DNA of 64,000 nt from Rhizobium nepotum 39/7 (GTDB lineage Bacteria > Pseudomonadota > Alphaproteobacteria > Rhizobiales > Rhizobiaceae): positions 124,001-188,000 of the forward strand of contig NZ_JWJH01000005.1 in assembly GCF_000949865.1 (NCBI RefSeq), in the 5' to 3' direction. Under the pieces are notes generated by a model. That model searched no databases and was not told where the DNA came from. It saw only the letters and a program-made list of their open reading frames with translations. This document shows, one piece after another, positions 9,322 through 20,289 of the stretch; the stretch's first letter is position 1; each line of letters opens with the position of its first letter. Position numbers and translations under genes: made by a program.

Positions 9322-10184
9322 CCCATCATATCTCCATCAAGTGACGTATCGATACCGCAGACGAATATGCCCGCCTGATCCGCCGCCTTCAACATTTCTT
9401 CGCGATCGAGTACCAGCGCCCGTCCGGCTTCAACGGCAATGCCCGCCAGTCCGGCTTTCCGCGCGCTCTCCACCGTTTCCACGCCGATGGTCGGCAGGTC
9501 GGCGCGAATATCCTGCTGCGGCTTGCACAGCTTCACCAGAACGCCCCTGCGGCGGCGCGAGATGCGGCCCTCAGCGCGCAATGCCGCAACACGCGCCAGC
9601 ATCGCGTCCGTGCCCTCCACGCCTTCCAGTGCGACGATACGGCCACCGACGGAGACCGCGCCCTGCCCGACATCGAGCGTGCCGAGCGCCAGTGCCGCCT
9701 GCGCCGCCTTGCGTATGTCGCGTAGATCATCCTCGGTTGGTTTATGCGCGCCGAAAGCGCCGGTCGTGGCAAGCAGGCCGGGTGCGATCTCGTGGGCGCC
9801 GATGACTTTTGCACCGAGCGTGCCGATGACCTTTATGACCATCTGCAGAACGGCGTCATCCCCGCTCGATAGCAGGGTGCGGACGATGGATGGCAGTTTC
9901 AGCAATATGCCGACCGTGGGGCGGATTTCCCGCCATTCCGGACGCCGCGCTACAGCGCCGGAAAGCACGACGCGATCTACCCGGTTTTCACGCAGTAGCC
10001 GGCCAAGCCCGGCGACGTCTCCAACGCTGATCACGGCATTGTCGAAACCGCTCCAGTCGAAACGAGAATCATCGCGCAGCTGTACAATGAAGGGGTTCTC
10101 CCCCATCTCGCGCGCGGCCGCCGCCACATGGAGCGGCAGTTGGCCGCTTCCGGCCACGATGGCGAGACGCCCGCCGCCTGTCAC
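9318..10184 (-). CDS. lpxI: UDP-2,3-diacylglucosamine pyrophosphatase LpxI
   Basis: This 288-residue DUF1009-family protein is the alphaproteobacterial replacement for LpxH and hydrolyses UDP-2,3-diacylglucosamine to lipid X. The start LAIVAGSGQLPLHVA and the C-terminal domain with LCKPQQDIRADLPTIGVETV fit the two-domain LpxI fold first described in Caulobacter. It lies between lpxA (three-base gap) and lpxB (four-base overlap), the position expected for its reaction. Confidence 0.96.
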   Translation of the reverse strand: MTGGGRLAIVAGSGQLPLHVAAAAREMGENPFIVQLRDDSRFDWSGFDNAVISVGDVAGLGRLLRENRVDRVVLSGAVARRPEWREIRPTVGILLKLPSIVRTLLSSGDDAVLQMVIKVIGTLGAKVIGAHEIAPGLLATTGAFGAHKPTEDDLRDIRKAAQAALALGTLDVGQGAVSVGGRIVALEGVEGTDAMLARVAALRAEGRISRRRRGVLVKLCKPQQDIRADLPTIGVETVESARKAGLAGIAVEAGRALVLDREEMLKAADQAGIFVCGIDTSLDGDMMG

Positions 10185-10187
10185 GGC

Positions 10188-11003
10188 TCACTTACCCCGG
10201 TTTGGCGAGGAGAGCGCGCGGTCGCTATCCGCACCGATGAAATCGAGAATTTCGATGACCTGGGGGCAATCGAGATATTCCGCGCGGTCGATCGCCGCCG
10301 CATTGCTACGGATAGCGCCCTCGCCTTCGAATATCGTCTTGAAGACGCGCCTGACCTTATGGATATCCGCACGGTCGATGCCGGCACGCGTCATACCGAC
10401 GACATTCAGCCCGCCGAGAATGCCGGGGTTACCGTTCAGCATGCCATAGGGAATGACGTCGTAATTGACCGCCGAAAGCCCGCCGATGAAGGCCTGACGA
10501 CCGATGCGGGTGAACTGGTGCACGGCGCAGCCGCCACCCAGAATAGCGCGGTCCTCAATGGTCACATGTCCCGCCAGCATCACATTATTGGACATGATGA
10601 TATGGCTGCCCAGGCGACAATCATGCGCCACATGCGAATTGGCGAGGAACAGGTTGTCATCGCCGACGATGGTCTTGCCGCTGCCGTCGGAGCTGCCGGC
10701 ATTCATCGTCACGCCTTCGCGCATGACGCAGCGTTCACCGATCTCGAGCGAGGTTTCCGAACCGTCGTGGCGAACCGCCTGAGGCGAACCGCCGATAACC
10801 GCCATGGGATAGATGACCGATCCGCGGCCGATAACGGTCAGGCCGGAAACGACGGCATGATTGTGCAGCGTAACATCGTCGTGCAGCGTGACTTTCGCGC
10901 CGACATAGCTCAGGGCACCGATAATGACATTTTCGCCGATAACCGCACCGTCTTCGACAACGGCCGTCGGGTGGATTCTGGCCGAAGCCGCAATCGTGCT
11001 CAT
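10188..11003 (-). CDS. lpxA: UDP-N-acetylglucosamine O-acyltransferase
   Basis: This 271-residue enzyme performs the first step of lipid A synthesis, transferring a 3-hydroxyacyl chain from acyl carrier protein to UDP-GlcNAc. The protein is a left-handed beta-helix built from hexapeptide repeats ([20 protein letters not shown] and following), with the catalytic histidine in the [10 protein letters not shown] segment and a helical C-terminal cap. The start [12 protein letters not shown] overlaps the fabZ stop by four bases. A longer in-frame extension upstream would run further into fabZ and is rejected. Confidence 0.97.
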   Translation of the reverse strand: MSTIAASARIHPTAVVEDGAVIGENVIIGALSYVGAKVTLHDDVTLHNHAVVSGLTVIGRGSVIYPMAVIGGSPQAVRHDGSETSLEIGERCVMREGVTMNAGSSDGSGKTIVGDDNLFLANSHVAHDCRLGSHIIMSNNVMLAGHVTIEDRAILGGGCAVHQFTRIGRQAFIGGLSAVNYDVIPYGMLNGNPGILGGLNVVGMTRAGIDRADIHKVRRVFKTIFEGEGAIRSNAAAIDRAEYLDCPQVIEILDFIGADSDRALSSPNRGK

Positions 11004-11467
11004 TGCTGGTCCTCGGGGATCATCATCGCGCCAACATCGGCTTCCGCCACCAGCACGCCTTCGACCTTCGCCTCGCAATGGAATTTAAAGACATTACCGC
11101 GCTGGCGCTGCTTGACCACATGGATTTCCAGGCGATCGCCCGGAACAACGGGTCTGCGGAAGCGCGCATTATCGATGGTCATGAAATAGACGAGGTAACC
11201 GCCCTCACCCTGGCTGCGGGCACAGATCGCACCTGCCGTCTGGGCCATGGCCTCGACGATCAGAACGCCCGGCATGATCGGCCGATCCGGGAAATGACCG
11301 GTGAAATGCGGTTCGTTGACCGTCACATTCTTGATGCCAATCGCCGAATTATTACCATCGATCTCGATGATCTTGTCGATGAGCAAGAACGGGTAACGAT
11401 GCGGCAAAAGCTTCATGACTTCCAGAATGTCAGCCGCGCCGAGCGTCGTCTTAGTTTCTTCAGTCAT
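11000..11467 (-). CDS. fabZ: 3-hydroxyacyl-[acyl-carrier-protein] dehydratase FabZ
   Basis: This 155-residue hot-dog fold enzyme dehydrates 3-hydroxyacyl-ACP in fatty acid elongation. It acts on the same 3-hydroxyacyl-ACP pool that LpxA and LpxD draw on. Family motifs are [11 protein letters not shown] with the catalytic histidine and [20 protein letters not shown] with the catalytic glutamate. I chose the ATG at 11465-11467, preceded by AGGAG at suitable spacing; it overlaps the end of lpxD by eight bases. An upstream in-frame ATG nine codons earlier lacks such a site. Confidence 0.97.
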   Translation of the reverse strand: MTEETKTTLGAADILEVMKLLPHRYPFLLIDKIIEIDGNNSAIGIKNVTVNEPHFTGHFPDRPIMPGVLIVEAMAQTAGAICARSQGEGGYLVYFMTIDNARFRRPVVPGDRLEIHVVKQRQRGNVFKFHCEAKVEGVLVAEADVGAMMIPEDQQ

Positions 11468-12527
11468 TATTTTTTTCTCCTGTTTTTTTATCACGCCCTT
11501 CAGCGCGCGCCAGAATATCGGCCATGTCGCGCAGGAAATATTTCATCGGACGCGCAGGCGTCCCGCCATAACGGGCACCAGCCGGAACATCGGCGACAAC
11601 ACCGCTCATAGCCGCAATCTGCACACCGTCACCAATGGTGATATGGCCGTTGATACCCGCCGCGCCGCCGATCATCACACCGTCGCCGATGCGGGTGCTG
11701 CCAGCAATGCCGACCTTGCTGACGATGCCGCAATGGCGGCCAATGCGAACGTTGTGGCCGATCTGAACCTGATTGTCGATCTTGGTGCCTTCGCCGATGA
11801 CAGTGTCATCCATGGTGCCACGGTCGATCGTGGTGTTGGCGCCGATCTCTACATTGTCCTGAATGATGACGCGGCCGATCTGCACGATCTTCAACATGCC
11901 GCGCGGACCGGGTGCGTAACCGAAACCGTCCTGACCGATGCGCGCGCCGTTGTGGATAATCACATTGTTGCCGATGAGAGCGGCAAGAATACTCGCACCG
12001 CCGGCAATGGTGCAATCACGCCCAACCTGCACATCCTGCCCGATGATAACGCCCGGGCCGATCCGCGTGCCAGCGCCGATATGGGCGCCAGCGCCGATCA
12101 CGGCGAGCGGCTCAACGATCACGCCCGCTTCGAGCTTTGCCGACGGATCGACATGCGCGGTGTGGGAAATTTCGGCCTGCATCGAAACAACCGTACCGGG
12201 ACGCATGGCGGCAGGGTGCAGCAAGGCGCCCACCTGCGCAAAAAGCGTGTGCGGGTTTTTCGATATCAGCGCGGGAATGTGAGACGGAAGAATATCGGCA
12301 AGCGCCGCATCACAAATAACGGCGCCAGCCTCGCAGGTCGGCAACTCTTCGCGGTTCTTGCGCGAGAGAATATAGCAGAGCTGATCGGGTTTTGCCCGGT
12401 AAACCGGTGCGACGGACCTTATGATCCGCTCTCCCGCCGCATCGTCAGACAGTTCCGCCCCAAAACGGTCTGCGATATCTTTCAATCGCAGTCCATTGTG
12501 GGGCGGAAAAAAGGCGTTGTATTCCAT
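11460..12527 (-). CDS. lpxD: UDP-3-O-acylglucosamine N-acyltransferase
   Basis: This 355-residue enzyme adds the second 3-hydroxyacyl chain, at the amino group of UDP-3-O-acylglucosamine. It has an N-terminal uridine-binding domain (residues about 1-100), a hexapeptide-repeat beta-helix (from about residue 115), and a C-terminal helical extension ending in a lysine-rich tail. The catalytic histidine lies in the [14 protein letters not shown] segment. It follows bamA after a 49-base gap and overlaps fabZ. Confidence 0.97.
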   Translation of the reverse strand: MEYNAFFPPHNGLRLKDIADRFGAELSDDAAGERIIRSVAPVYRAKPDQLCYILSRKNREELPTCEAGAVICDAALADILPSHIPALISKNPHTLFAQVGALLHPAAMRPGTVVSMQAEISHTAHVDPSAKLEAGVIVEPLAVIGAGAHIGAGTRIGPGVIIGQDVQVGRDCTIAGGASILAALIGNNVIIHNGARIGQDGFGYAPGPRGMLKIVQIGRVIIQDNVEIGANTTIDRGTMDDTVIGEGTKIDNQVQIGHNVRIGRHCGIVSKVGIAGSTRIGDGVMIGGAAGINGHITIGDGVQIAAMSGVVADVPAGARYGGTPARPMKYFLRDMADILARAEGRDKKTGEKNND

Positions 12528-12576
12528 CAGACGGAATCTCCAGAACGTTCAAAGTTGCAGTTCTGGACTGCCGATA

Positions 12577-14907
12577 TCAGAAAGTGTTGGACATGCCAAA
12601 CCGGAAACGCTGTTCCTCGTCGTAGTCTTCCTTGGCGATCGGAACTGCGTAGTCGACGCGGATCGGACCGAAGGGCGACGCCCACATCACACCGATACCG
12701 GCGGATGCACGGATGGAGTTGTCGTCCTGCAGGGTTTCCCCCGTACCGATCTTAACCTTGTTGCCATACAGCGTACCGGCATCAACAAACCCTGCGAGAC
12801 GCAGACCGAAATCTTCCGGAATGCCGGGCATCGGGGCCGTGACTTCGGCGGAAGCCGCAAAGTAGGTCGTGCCGCCGATGGAGTCGGAACCGATGCGCGG
12901 GCCGATACCGTCGTTCTTGAAGCCGCGAATCTGACGGCCGCCGAACTTGAACTGATCGAACACAAGCAAATCGTCGCCAGTCGGCACCACATGACCCGCC
13001 TGACCGGTGATCGAGCCGATAACATCGTACTCGTCCGACAGCGTGTAGTAATACCGGGCCTTGGCGTAGATTTTGTAATACTCGGAATCGCCGCCGAGGC
13101 CTGCGAATTCGTTCGTCAGAGCTGCCTGCCAGCCTTCGCGCGGCATGTTGCGGTCGTCGAGCGTGTTGTAGTTCAGCGTGTTAGAGATGATGGACTGCGT
13201 CCAGTCTTCGCCACGGATCAGAGCCTTATAGGGTTCGGCAAGATTGCTGCCGCTTTCCCAATCGCCCTCGCCGTCATAGTTGAGCTGCTTGTAGGTGTAC
13301 TTGAACGTCGTCGAGAGATTCTCGGTGATCGGCGCGGTCACGCGTAGCGCGAAGCCCTGCTCGTCGTAATCGTAATAATCTTCGCTCTTGCTCTGGTTCT
13401 TGAACAGATCGAAACCTGCGGCCAGACGATAACCGAGGAAATAGGGTTCGGTGAAGGACAGCGTGTAGGTACGCGCATCATCTTCGCCCGCACCGGCGGC
13501 AAGACGAATGTACTGGCCGCGGCCGAGGAAGTTCTTCTCTTCGATGGAGGCTTCAAGCAGCACACCGTCGTTCTGAGAGTAACCCGCACCGATACCGAAC
13601 GAACCCGTCGACTGGTCTTCCACATCGACAACGATGACGACGCGGTCAGGCGCGCTGCCACCGGCGGTCGAGATATTGACCTTCGAGAAATAACCGAGCG
13701 CTTCGAGACGGCGCTTCGCAGCCGTAACGACCGTCTGGTTGAACGCATCACCTTCGGAGATATCGAACTCGCGGCGAATGACATAGTCACGCGTACGCGT
13801 GTTGCCACGGATTTCGATACGCTCGACATAGGCGCGCTCGCCCTGATCGACGATGTAGGTCACGCCGATGGTGTTGCCGGACATGTCGCGGTCGCCGCGC
13901 GGCGTTACACGGGCGAAAGGATAACCTTCGCCGGCGACGCGCTTGGAAATCGCTTCCATGCTCTGCTGGACTTCCTTGGCGCTGTAGCTCGCGCCCTGGC
14001 GGGTTTCCACGAGACCTTGCAATTCGGTGCCATCAACACCCGGCACGGTCGATTCGACCACGACGTTGCCGAAGTCGTACTTCTTGCCTTCGTCGACAGT
14101 GATGGAGATGTTGTATTCGTTGCTGGTCTCATCCAGCACCGCTTCGGAAGACACGACCCGGAAGTCGGCATAACCGCGGTTGTAATAGAACTGGCGCAGC
14201 GCCTCTTCGTCGGCGCGCAGCTTGTCCTCGTTATAGACGTCCTTACGCGTCAGGAACGACAGCATATTGGACTTCTTGGTATTGATGACGGCGGCCAGAC
14301 GACCGTCGCTATAGGAATTGTTGCCGACGAAATCGATTCGGCCGATCTTCGTGCGCTCGCCCTCGTTGATGACGAAAGCGATGTTCACACGGCCCTGGCC
14401 GACGGAAACGGTCTGGGTGGTGATTTCGACGTCGCTGCGGCCGATCGCGGAATAGGCTTCCTTGATGCGGGCAATGTCAGCAGTCACGATAGCCTGATTG
14501 AACGGGCCAAGCGGCTGGGTCTGCACGACGCCTGAGAGCTTGTCGTCCTTGATCTTGCGGTTGCCGTTGAAAACCACCTGGTTGACCAGCTGGTTTTCAT
14601 TCACGGTCACAACCAGCGTGCTACCGGAAACGCGCATAGCGACATTCGAGAAGTAACCGGTGGCGTAAAGACGCTTCACCGATTCATCGATGTCCGAATT
14701 GGAAAAGTTCTTACCCGGCGCAATGGTGATGTTGGAACGCACGGAGTCCGCACCGGACCTCTCGGCCCCGCGAACATCGATCCTGCTGATGACGGCTGCA
14801 TTTGCAACGCCAGCAGAGGCAAGCATGCCAAGGCCTGCAACCGAAGAAACACCAGCAGACAGCGCAACCGCCGATACAGCGTTCAAAAATCTTGAACCAG
14901 CCTTCAT
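12577..14907 (-). CDS. bamA: Outer-membrane protein assembly factor BamA
   Basis: This 776-residue essential outer-membrane protein folds and inserts beta-barrel proteins. A signal peptide (hydrophobic segment to about residue 38) precedes five POTRA domains, the first starting ISRIDVRGAERSGADSVRSN, and a C-terminal 16-stranded barrel of the Omp85 family. It ends in phenylalanine (RFRFGMSNTF), the expected barrel-terminal residue, and the VRGF-type lid motif appears as QIRGFKNDGIGPR. Its place between rseP and lpxD joins protease-based envelope stress sensing, protein assembly and lipid A synthesis. Confidence 0.97.
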   Translation of the reverse strand: MKAGSRFLNAVSAVALSAGVSSVAGLGMLASAGVANAAVISRIDVRGAERSGADSVRSNITIAPGKNFSNSDIDESVKRLYATGYFSNVAMRVSGSTLVVTVNENQLVNQVVFNGNRKIKDDKLSGVVQTQPLGPFNQAIVTADIARIKEAYSAIGRSDVEITTQTVSVGQGRVNIAFVINEGERTKIGRIDFVGNNSYSDGRLAAVINTKKSNMLSFLTRKDVYNEDKLRADEEALRQFYYNRGYADFRVVSSEAVLDETSNEYNISITVDEGKKYDFGNVVVESTVPGVDGTELQGLVETRQGASYSAKEVQQSMEAISKRVAGEGYPFARVTPRGDRDMSGNTIGVTYIVDQGERAYVERIEIRGNTRTRDYVIRREFDISEGDAFNQTVVTAAKRRLEALGYFSKVNISTAGGSAPDRVVIVVDVEDQSTGSFGIGAGYSQNDGVLLEASIEEKNFLGRGQYIRLAAGAGEDDARTYTLSFTEPYFLGYRLAAGFDLFKNQSKSEDYYDYDEQGFALRVTAPITENLSTTFKYTYKQLNYDGEGDWESGSNLAEPYKALIRGEDWTQSIISNTLNYNTLDDRNMPREGWQAALTNEFAGLGGDSEYYKIYAKARYYYTLSDEYDVIGSITGQAGHVVPTGDDLLVFDQFKFGGRQIRGFKNDGIGPRIGSDSIGGTTYFAASAEVTAPMPGIPEDFGLRLAGFVDAGTLYGNKVKIGTGETLQDDNSIRASAGIGVMWASPFGPIRVDYAVPIAKEDYDEEQRFRFGMSNTF

Positions 14908-15106
14908 TTCAATTCTTACCTTTTTACGTTGTCCCTCAGCGGGCGGAACCCGACTCCGGCCATGTGCGTCGTTTTACCTGCTTTTCCCCTACAAGCAAGT
15001 CAGAACGTTAAATTCTGTTTACTTCGTGATCCAGAGTGGCGCATTCGCCACTTCGGCATAAAAACAAGGTAAACAAGCGACTAACAAAACCGATAAAACA
15101 CTATCA

Positions 15107-16240
15107 TCAGCCAATCAAGCTGCTGATATCATTCCATGTTGCAAAAACCATAAGTCCCAGAATCATGACCATGCCGATACGGAACGCCACTTCCTGCGCA
15201 CCGGCGCCGAGCGGCCTGCCGCGGATGGCCTCGATTGCATAAAATACCAGATGCCCGCCGTCCAGAACCGGGACAGGCATCAGGTTCAGGAGGCCGATCG
15301 AGACGGAAAGAACGGCGGCGAGCTGGATGACGGCCGAAATACCGAGTGTCGCCATCTGGCCGGAAGCCTGCGCGACACGGACGGGACCGCCGAGTTGATC
15401 GGCGTTCATACGCCCGGTCACGAGGTTGCCGATATAGTTGAAAGTACCGGTGACGACGTGGCCCGTTTCGCGCACGCCCTCGAGCAGCGCCTGCGACGGC
15501 GAATATTCGATATGGCGAAAATTGCCGCTGCTCTGGTCGGTGACGATGCCGATGATGCCCATTTCCAGCTTGTTGCCGAACTGGTCCGTGGTTTCGGTGC
15601 GGGTCGGAACCATGGGAAGCTTCAGTTCCTCGCCCGCCCTTTCGACCGTCACGGTGATCGGCGTGCCCGGCCGGATACCGACATAACGGCGGACATCCTC
15701 GAACGTCTTTACCTTTTCACCGTCGATCGCCACCAGACGGTCGCCGGGGTGCACGCCGGCAGCCGCGGCCGCGCTGTTTTCACGCACCTCTGCCACGACC
15801 GGATCGGCGATCATGCGGCCATAGACACCGAACAGCACCGCGAAGATGAGAATGGCGAGAAGGAAGTTGGCGATAGGCCCGGCGGCAACCGTCGCCGCCC
15901 TTTTCCAGAGCTTTGCGCCGGAAAGCGTCTGCGCCCTCTCCTCCAGCGACATATGCGACAGGCCGGAGCTGTCCGGCTTACTGGAGGCATCCTCGTCGCC
16001 GAAGAATTTTACGTAGCCGCCGAGCGGTATGGCGGAAAGCTTCCATCGTGTGCCGTGCCGGTCGGTAAAGCCGATCAGCTCCGGGCCGAAACCGATGGAA
16101 AATGCGGTGGAGCGGATGCCGCTCCAGCGGCCGACAAGGTAATGGCCCATTTCATGGACGAAAACGAGCAGGGAAAGCACCAGGATGAAGGGCACGATAT
16201 AGCCGGTCAGAAACCCGGTCGCGGCCATTACTGTGTTCAT
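15107..16240 (-). CDS. rseP: Site-2 metalloprotease RseP
   Basis: This 377-residue intramembrane zinc protease cleaves membrane-bound substrates such as anti-sigma factors and leftover signal peptides. The HExxH motif is at residues 29-33 (VHEMGHYL) in the first membrane helix, a periplasmic PDZ region (VRENSAAAAAGVHPGDRLVAIDG) lies in the middle, and the third metal ligand lies in NLMPVPVLDGGHL near the C terminus. It is shorter than E. coli RseP and seems to have one clear PDZ domain. The natural substrate in this organism is not evident from the window. Confidence 0.95.
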   Translation of the reverse strand: MNTVMAATGFLTGYIVPFILVLSLLVFVHEMGHYLVGRWSGIRSTAFSIGFGPELIGFTDRHGTRWKLSAIPLGGYVKFFGDEDASSKPDSSGLSHMSLEERAQTLSGAKLWKRAATVAAGPIANFLLAILIFAVLFGVYGRMIADPVVAEVRENSAAAAAGVHPGDRLVAIDGEKVKTFEDVRRYVGIRPGTPITVTVERAGEELKLPMVPTRTETTDQFGNKLEMGIIGIVTDQSSGNFRHIEYSPSQALLEGVRETGHVVTGTFNYIGNLVTGRMNADQLGGPVRVAQASGQMATLGISAVIQLAAVLSVSIGLLNLMPVPVLDGGHLVFYAIEAIRGRPLGAGAQEVAFRIGMVMILGLMVFATWNDISSLIG

Positions 16241-16276
16241 GACAATCTGCCCTTATATTTCATGACCTGCCGCGGC

Positions 16277-17110
16277 TCAGAAGCCCGGCAACAGGCCGCC
16301 GCCCGATCCGGGCACGTCGCCGGTTGCCGCCGCATGCACGAAAGCAATGAGGAATACCGTAAAGCAGGCGAAAACAAGACCGTCAACCCGGTCCATGAAG
16401 CCGCCGTGACCCGGAATAAGATGGCTCGAATCCTTGACTTGGAAACGCCGTTTCACGAAGGATTCGAAAAGGTCGCCGATCTGGCTGAACACCGAGAGGA
16501 TGAGAGCGAGCCCGAGCACCAGCAGGCTGATCCTGCCGTGATAGGCAAACGACACCGCGCCGCCGCCGATCAATGCGGCGACTGCTCCGCCGATTGCGCC
16601 GGACCAGGTCTTGCCCGGAGAAATCGCCGGCGCAAGCTTCGGCCCGCCAATGGCGCGCCCGACAAAATAAGCAAGAATATCGGTCGACCAGACCACTGCG
16701 AAAACGAACAGGATGGCGACGAAACCGGTCAGCTCGTCACCGCGAATCGCGGCCAGCGAGATGCCGCTCAAACCGGCATAAACGATACCGCCGACCAGCC
16801 ACCAGTTCCTGCCGCGCAACACGGGGAAAAGCGCCGCCGTCAGCGTAAAGCCTGACAGCAGCGGCAGATCGAGCGAGGGTTCGCCGAAAATCGTGTTGCC
16901 GGCGATGACGGCGACCGCGAACCAGCCCCAGGCATTGCCGGTGGAGTTCGTCTCCGACAGGCGGGTGATCGTCGCCCATTCATAATAGATGAGGATCGCC
17001 AGGAGACCGGCCACGATGCGGAACAGGATGCCGCCATACCAGGTCGCAGCCAATATGACCGCCGCCATGACGATTGCGGAGATGATCCGCAGTCTGAGTT
17101 CACGGCTCAT
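16277..17110 (-). CDS. cdsA: Phosphatidate cytidylyltransferase (CDP-diglyceride synthase)
   Basis: This 277-residue integral membrane enzyme makes CDP-diacylglycerol, the precursor of all phospholipids, from phosphatidate and CTP. About eight hydrophobic helices are followed by the full family signature near residues 210-250: SQIGDLFESFVKRRFQVKDS then HLIPGHGGFMDRVDG. Its start touches the uppS stop, so the two genes are likely co-translated. Confidence 0.97.
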   Translation of the reverse strand: MSRELRLRIISAIVMAAVILAATWYGGILFRIVAGLLAILIYYEWATITRLSETNSTGNAWGWFAVAVIAGNTIFGEPSLDLPLLSGFTLTAALFPVLRGRNWWLVGGIVYAGLSGISLAAIRGDELTGFVAILFVFAVVWSTDILAYFVGRAIGGPKLAPAISPGKTWSGAIGGAVAALIGGGAVSFAYHGRISLLVLGLALILSVFSQIGDLFESFVKRRFQVKDSSHLIPGHGGFMDRVDGLVFACFTVFLIAFVHAAATGDVPGSGGGLLPGF

Positions 17111-17853
17111 CAGGCGCCTGCCACGGCAACCTGCTCGGCCAGAGCGCCGAAACGACGATCACGCGTTGCATATTGCTCGATTGCGGAGAAGAACAGCTGC
17201 CGGTTGAAGTCGGGCCAATATTCGGGAACGAACAGGAACTCCGAATAGGCCGCCTGCCAGAGCAGGAAGTTCGACAGGCGCTCCTCGCCGCTCGTGCGGA
17301 TGATCAAATCCGGATCCGGCATTCCGGAGGTGTCGAGTCTCTCCGAAATCATCTCCGGCGTGATTGATCCCGCGTCCAGCCGGCCTTCGGCGACATCGCG
17401 GGCGATTGCCATCGTCGCGCGGGCAATCTCGTCGCGGCTACCATAATTGAAGGCGATCACCAGCGTCAGCTTGGTGTTATCAGCCGTCATGTGTTCGGCT
17501 TCTTCGAGAAGGCTGCGAATATCGTTTTTCAGCCCCTGCCGGTCGCCGATAATGCGCACACGGACGTTTTCACGGTGCAGTTCCGCAAGGTCGCGCCGGA
17601 TGAAAGCCTTCAAAAGCCCCATCAGGTCGCTTACCTCGGATTCGGGCCTGCGCCAGTTTTCCGATGAGAAGGCGAACAGTGTGAGATAACGGACACCGCA
17701 GTCGCCGGCGGCGCGCACGGTCTCGCGCACAGCCTCGACCCCACGGCGATGCCCCATCACGCGCGGAAGACCGCGCTGTTTTGCCCATCGCCCATTTCCA
17801 TCCATGATGATGGCGACGTGCTCGGGTATTGAGGAACGTGTCGTCGTCGGCAT
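17110..17853 (-). CDS. uppS: Undecaprenyl diphosphate synthase
   Basis: This 247-residue cis-prenyltransferase extends farnesyl diphosphate to the C55 lipid that carries peptidoglycan and O-antigen units. The diagnostic motifs are [17 protein letters not shown] near residue 12, with the catalytic aspartate, and [15 protein letters not shown] with [14 protein letters not shown] near the end. It lies between frr and cdsA in the conserved cluster. Confidence 0.97.
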   Translation of the reverse strand: MPTTTRSSIPEHVAIIMDGNGRWAKQRGLPRVMGHRRGVEAVRETVRAAGDCGVRYLTLFAFSSENWRRPESEVSDLMGLLKAFIRRDLAELHRENVRVRIIGDRQGLKNDIRSLLEEAEHMTADNTKLTLVIAFNYGSRDEIARATMAIARDVAEGRLDAGSITPEMISERLDTSGMPDPDLIIRTSGEERLSNFLLWQAAYSEFLFVPEYWPDFNRQLFFSAIEQYATRDRRFGALAEQVAVAGA

Positions 17854-17917
17854 ATCGATCCAGTAACAGGCAGCGCGAAATTAAAACGAATAAAATACGG
17901 GTCTATCGCAAGCGATA

Positions 17918-18475
17918 CTAGACCTGCATGATTTCCTTTTCCTTCTCGCCAAGCAAGCGCTCAATTTCCGAAATCGTGTCGTCGGTCATTTTCTGCACTT
18001 TTTCCGACTGTCCACGGCTTTCGTCCTGGCCGATATCGCCGTCTTTTTCGGCTTTTTTCAGACCATCCATGCCGTCGCGGCGAACATGGCGAATCGCTAC
18101 CTTGGATTTTTCGGCATAATCATGGGCCACCTTGACGAGCGACTTGCGGCGCTCCTCGTTGAGTTCCGGCAAAGGAATTCTGAGGTTCTGGCCATCGACG
18201 ATCGGGTTGAGGCCAAGATTGGATTCGCGGATGGCGCGATCGACGGCGTTGACCATCGACTTGTCCCAGATGTTGACGCCGAGCATGCGCGGCTCCGGAA
18301 CCGTGATGTTTGCGACCTGGTTGAGCGGAACGCGCGAGCCGTATGCCTCGATGGTCACCGGATCGAGAATATTGGCCGAAGCCCGGCCGGTGCGAAGCGA
18401 TGCGATATCGCTCTTGAATGCATTGATGGCGCCATCCATGCGGCGCTTGATATCGTTGAGGTCAATACCACTCAT
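17918..18475 (-). CDS. frr: Ribosome recycling factor
   Basis: This 185-residue protein splits post-termination ribosomes together with EF-G. The sequence shows the family pattern: a helical arm starting [21 protein letters not shown], then [27 protein letters not shown], then the long C-terminal coiled coil with [20 protein letters not shown]. The length is standard. It is 66 bases downstream of pyrH. Confidence 0.98.
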   Translation of the reverse strand: MSGIDLNDIKRRMDGAINAFKSDIASLRTGRASANILDPVTIEAYGSRVPLNQVANITVPEPRMLGVNIWDKSMVNAVDRAIRESNLGLNPIVDGQNLRIPLPELNEERRKSLVKVAHDYAEKSKVAIRHVRRDGMDGLKKAEKDGDIGQDESRGQSEKVQKMTDDTISEIERLLGEKEKEIMQV

Positions 18476-18541
18476 CTTGATACTCCATCTCTATCGGCCA
18501 AGGTGGGGCGGAATCCGCCCCGGACCGACGTCGTTTTTTGA

Positions 18542-19264
18542 TTATTTGTCGTGCACGATGGTCTTGCGGCCACCGCCGGTCAATATCTGCGCGAAACCGC
18601 CCTTCTCGTGGATCGAGAAAACGATGATCGGGATGTGGTTTTCGCGGGCAAGCGCGACAGCGGCGATATCCATGACTGCCAGACCCTTGCCGAGCACCTC
18701 GCTATGGGTCAGCTCGTCGAAACGGGTGGCTGTCGGATCCTTCTTCGGGTCGGCGGAATAGATGCCGTCCACCTGGGTGCCCTTGAAGATCGCCTCGGCG
18801 CCCATTTCCGCGGCGCGCAGCGCTGCAGCGGAGTCGGTGGTGAAGAAGGGATTGCCTGTACCGCCGGCAAAAATCACCACGCGGCCCTGCGCGAGATGAT
18901 GGAGCGCCGCACGCTGCGAGAAGCTTTCACAGATTTCAGGCATCGCGATTGCGGACAGAACGACGGTGTCGATGCTGAGCTTGCGCAGCGAGGTTGCCAG
19001 CGCCAGCGCGTTGATGATGGTGGCCAGCATGCCCATGTGGTCGCCGGTGACCCGGTCGCCACCCTTGGACGCCACGGCAACGCCGCGGAAAATATTGCCG
19101 CCGCCGACGACGACGCCGACTTCAACGCCCATCGCCCTCGCCTCGGCAATATCGGAGGCGATCCGGTCTGCAACCGCCACATCGATACCGAAACCCTGAT
19201 CGCCCATAAGGGCTTCACCGGAAGCCTTGAGAAGAACGCGTTTGTAGATCGGCTTGGAAGACAT
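18542..19264 (-). CDS. pyrH: UMP kinase
   Basis: This 240-residue amino-acid-kinase family enzyme phosphorylates UMP to UDP. The N-terminal YKRVLLKASGEALMG and GVVVGGGNIFRG are nucleotide-binding motifs, and ATRFDELTHSEVL with KGLAVMDIAAVALAREN follow. Of two adjacent ATG codons I chose the second (MSSKPIYKR) because its spacing from GAGGAG is better. It sits between tsf and frr, the usual order. Confidence 0.97.
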   Translation of the reverse strand: MSSKPIYKRVLLKASGEALMGDQGFGIDVAVADRIASDIAEARAMGVEVGVVVGGGNIFRGVAVASKGGDRVTGDHMGMLATIINALALATSLRKLSIDTVVLSAIAMPEICESFSQRAALHHLAQGRVVIFAGGTGNPFFTTDSAAALRAAEMGAEAIFKGTQVDGIYSADPKKDPTATRFDELTHSEVLGKGLAVMDIAAVALARENHIPIIVFSIHEKGGFAQILTGGGRKTIVHDK

Positions 19265-19362
19265 CATGACTCCTCGGGAAATGTAACCGAAACGCGGATA
19301 CACGAAGGGCACCGCGTTGTCACGCGATGCCCTCCCGTTTTCCCAAGATTGGGTAAATATAA

Positions 19363-20289
19363 TCAGCCCTTGGCGACTGCGGCGACTTCTGCTGCGAAAT
19401 CGCTTTCTTCCTTCTCGACGCCTTCGCCGAGCAGCAGGCGAACCATGCCCGTCACTTCGATGGCAGCACCGGCTTCCTTTTCGGCTTCCTTGACGGCAGC
19501 GCCGACAGTCAGATCGGGGTTGATGACGAAAGCCTGCGACAGAAGAGCGACTTCTTCGAAGAACTTGCGCATGCGGCCGTCAACCATCTTTTCGATGATC
19601 GCTTCCGGCTTGCCGGATTCGCGGGCCTGCTCGATGAAGACGTTGCGTTCGCGCTCGGCCACGGCAGCGTCGACTTCCTCGGAGCGGATGGCGAGCGGGT
19701 TGGTCGCAGCGATGTGCATGGCGACCTGGCGGCCGATGGAGTTCAGAACGGCCTTGTCGCCGACCGACTTCAGGGCAACGAGAACGCCGAGCTTGCCGAT
19801 GCCGTCGCCGGCAGCGTTATGGATGTAGGTCGCAACAACGCCATGCTCGACTTCGAGCGCAGCCGAACGGCGCAGCGTCATGTTTTCGCCGATGGTAGCG
19901 ATCGCGTCCTTGATGCTGTCGGAAACGGACTTGCCGGTTGCCGGATAGGCGGCGGCGCTGACGGCGTCAACGGTGCCGTCGGTGGACAGCGCGACCTGGG
20001 CAATGCCGCGAACGAGATCCTGGAACGCGTCGTTACGGGCAACGAAGTCGGTCTCGGAGTTGAGTTCGACGAGAACAGCCTTGTGACCCATGGTGGCGAC
20101 GCCGATCAGACCTTCGGCAGCCGTGCGGCCTGACTTCTTGTCAGCCTTTGCGATGCCCTTGGCGCGCAGCCAGTCGATCGCCGCTTCCATGTCGCCATTG
20201 GTTTCAGCAAGAGCCTTCTTGCAGTCCATCATGCCTGCGCCGGACTTCTCGCGCAGTTCCTTCACCATTGCGGCTGTGATTTCGGTCAT
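19363..20289 (-). CDS. tsf: Elongation factor Ts
   Basis: This 308-residue protein is the guanine nucleotide exchange factor for EF-Tu. The N-terminal UBA-like segment contains the signature [22 protein letters not shown], the core contains [14 protein letters not shown], and the C-terminal dimerisation subdomain is present. The 366-base spacer to rpsB is unusually long for this pair and contains an inverted repeat that could end some rpsB transcripts. Confidence 0.98.
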   Translation of the reverse strand: MTEITAAMVKELREKSGAGMMDCKKALAETNGDMEAAIDWLRAKGIAKADKKSGRTAAEGLIGVATMGHKAVLVELNSETDFVARNDAFQDLVRGIAQVALSTDGTVDAVSAAAYPATGKSVSDSIKDAIATIGENMTLRRSAALEVEHGVVATYIHNAAGDGIGKLGVLVALKSVGDKAVLNSIGRQVAMHIAATNPLAIRSEEVDAAVAERERNVFIEQARESGKPEAIIEKMVDGRMRKFFEEVALLSQAFVINPDLTVGAAVKEAEKEAGAAIEVTGMVRLLLGEGVEKEESDFAAEVAAVAKG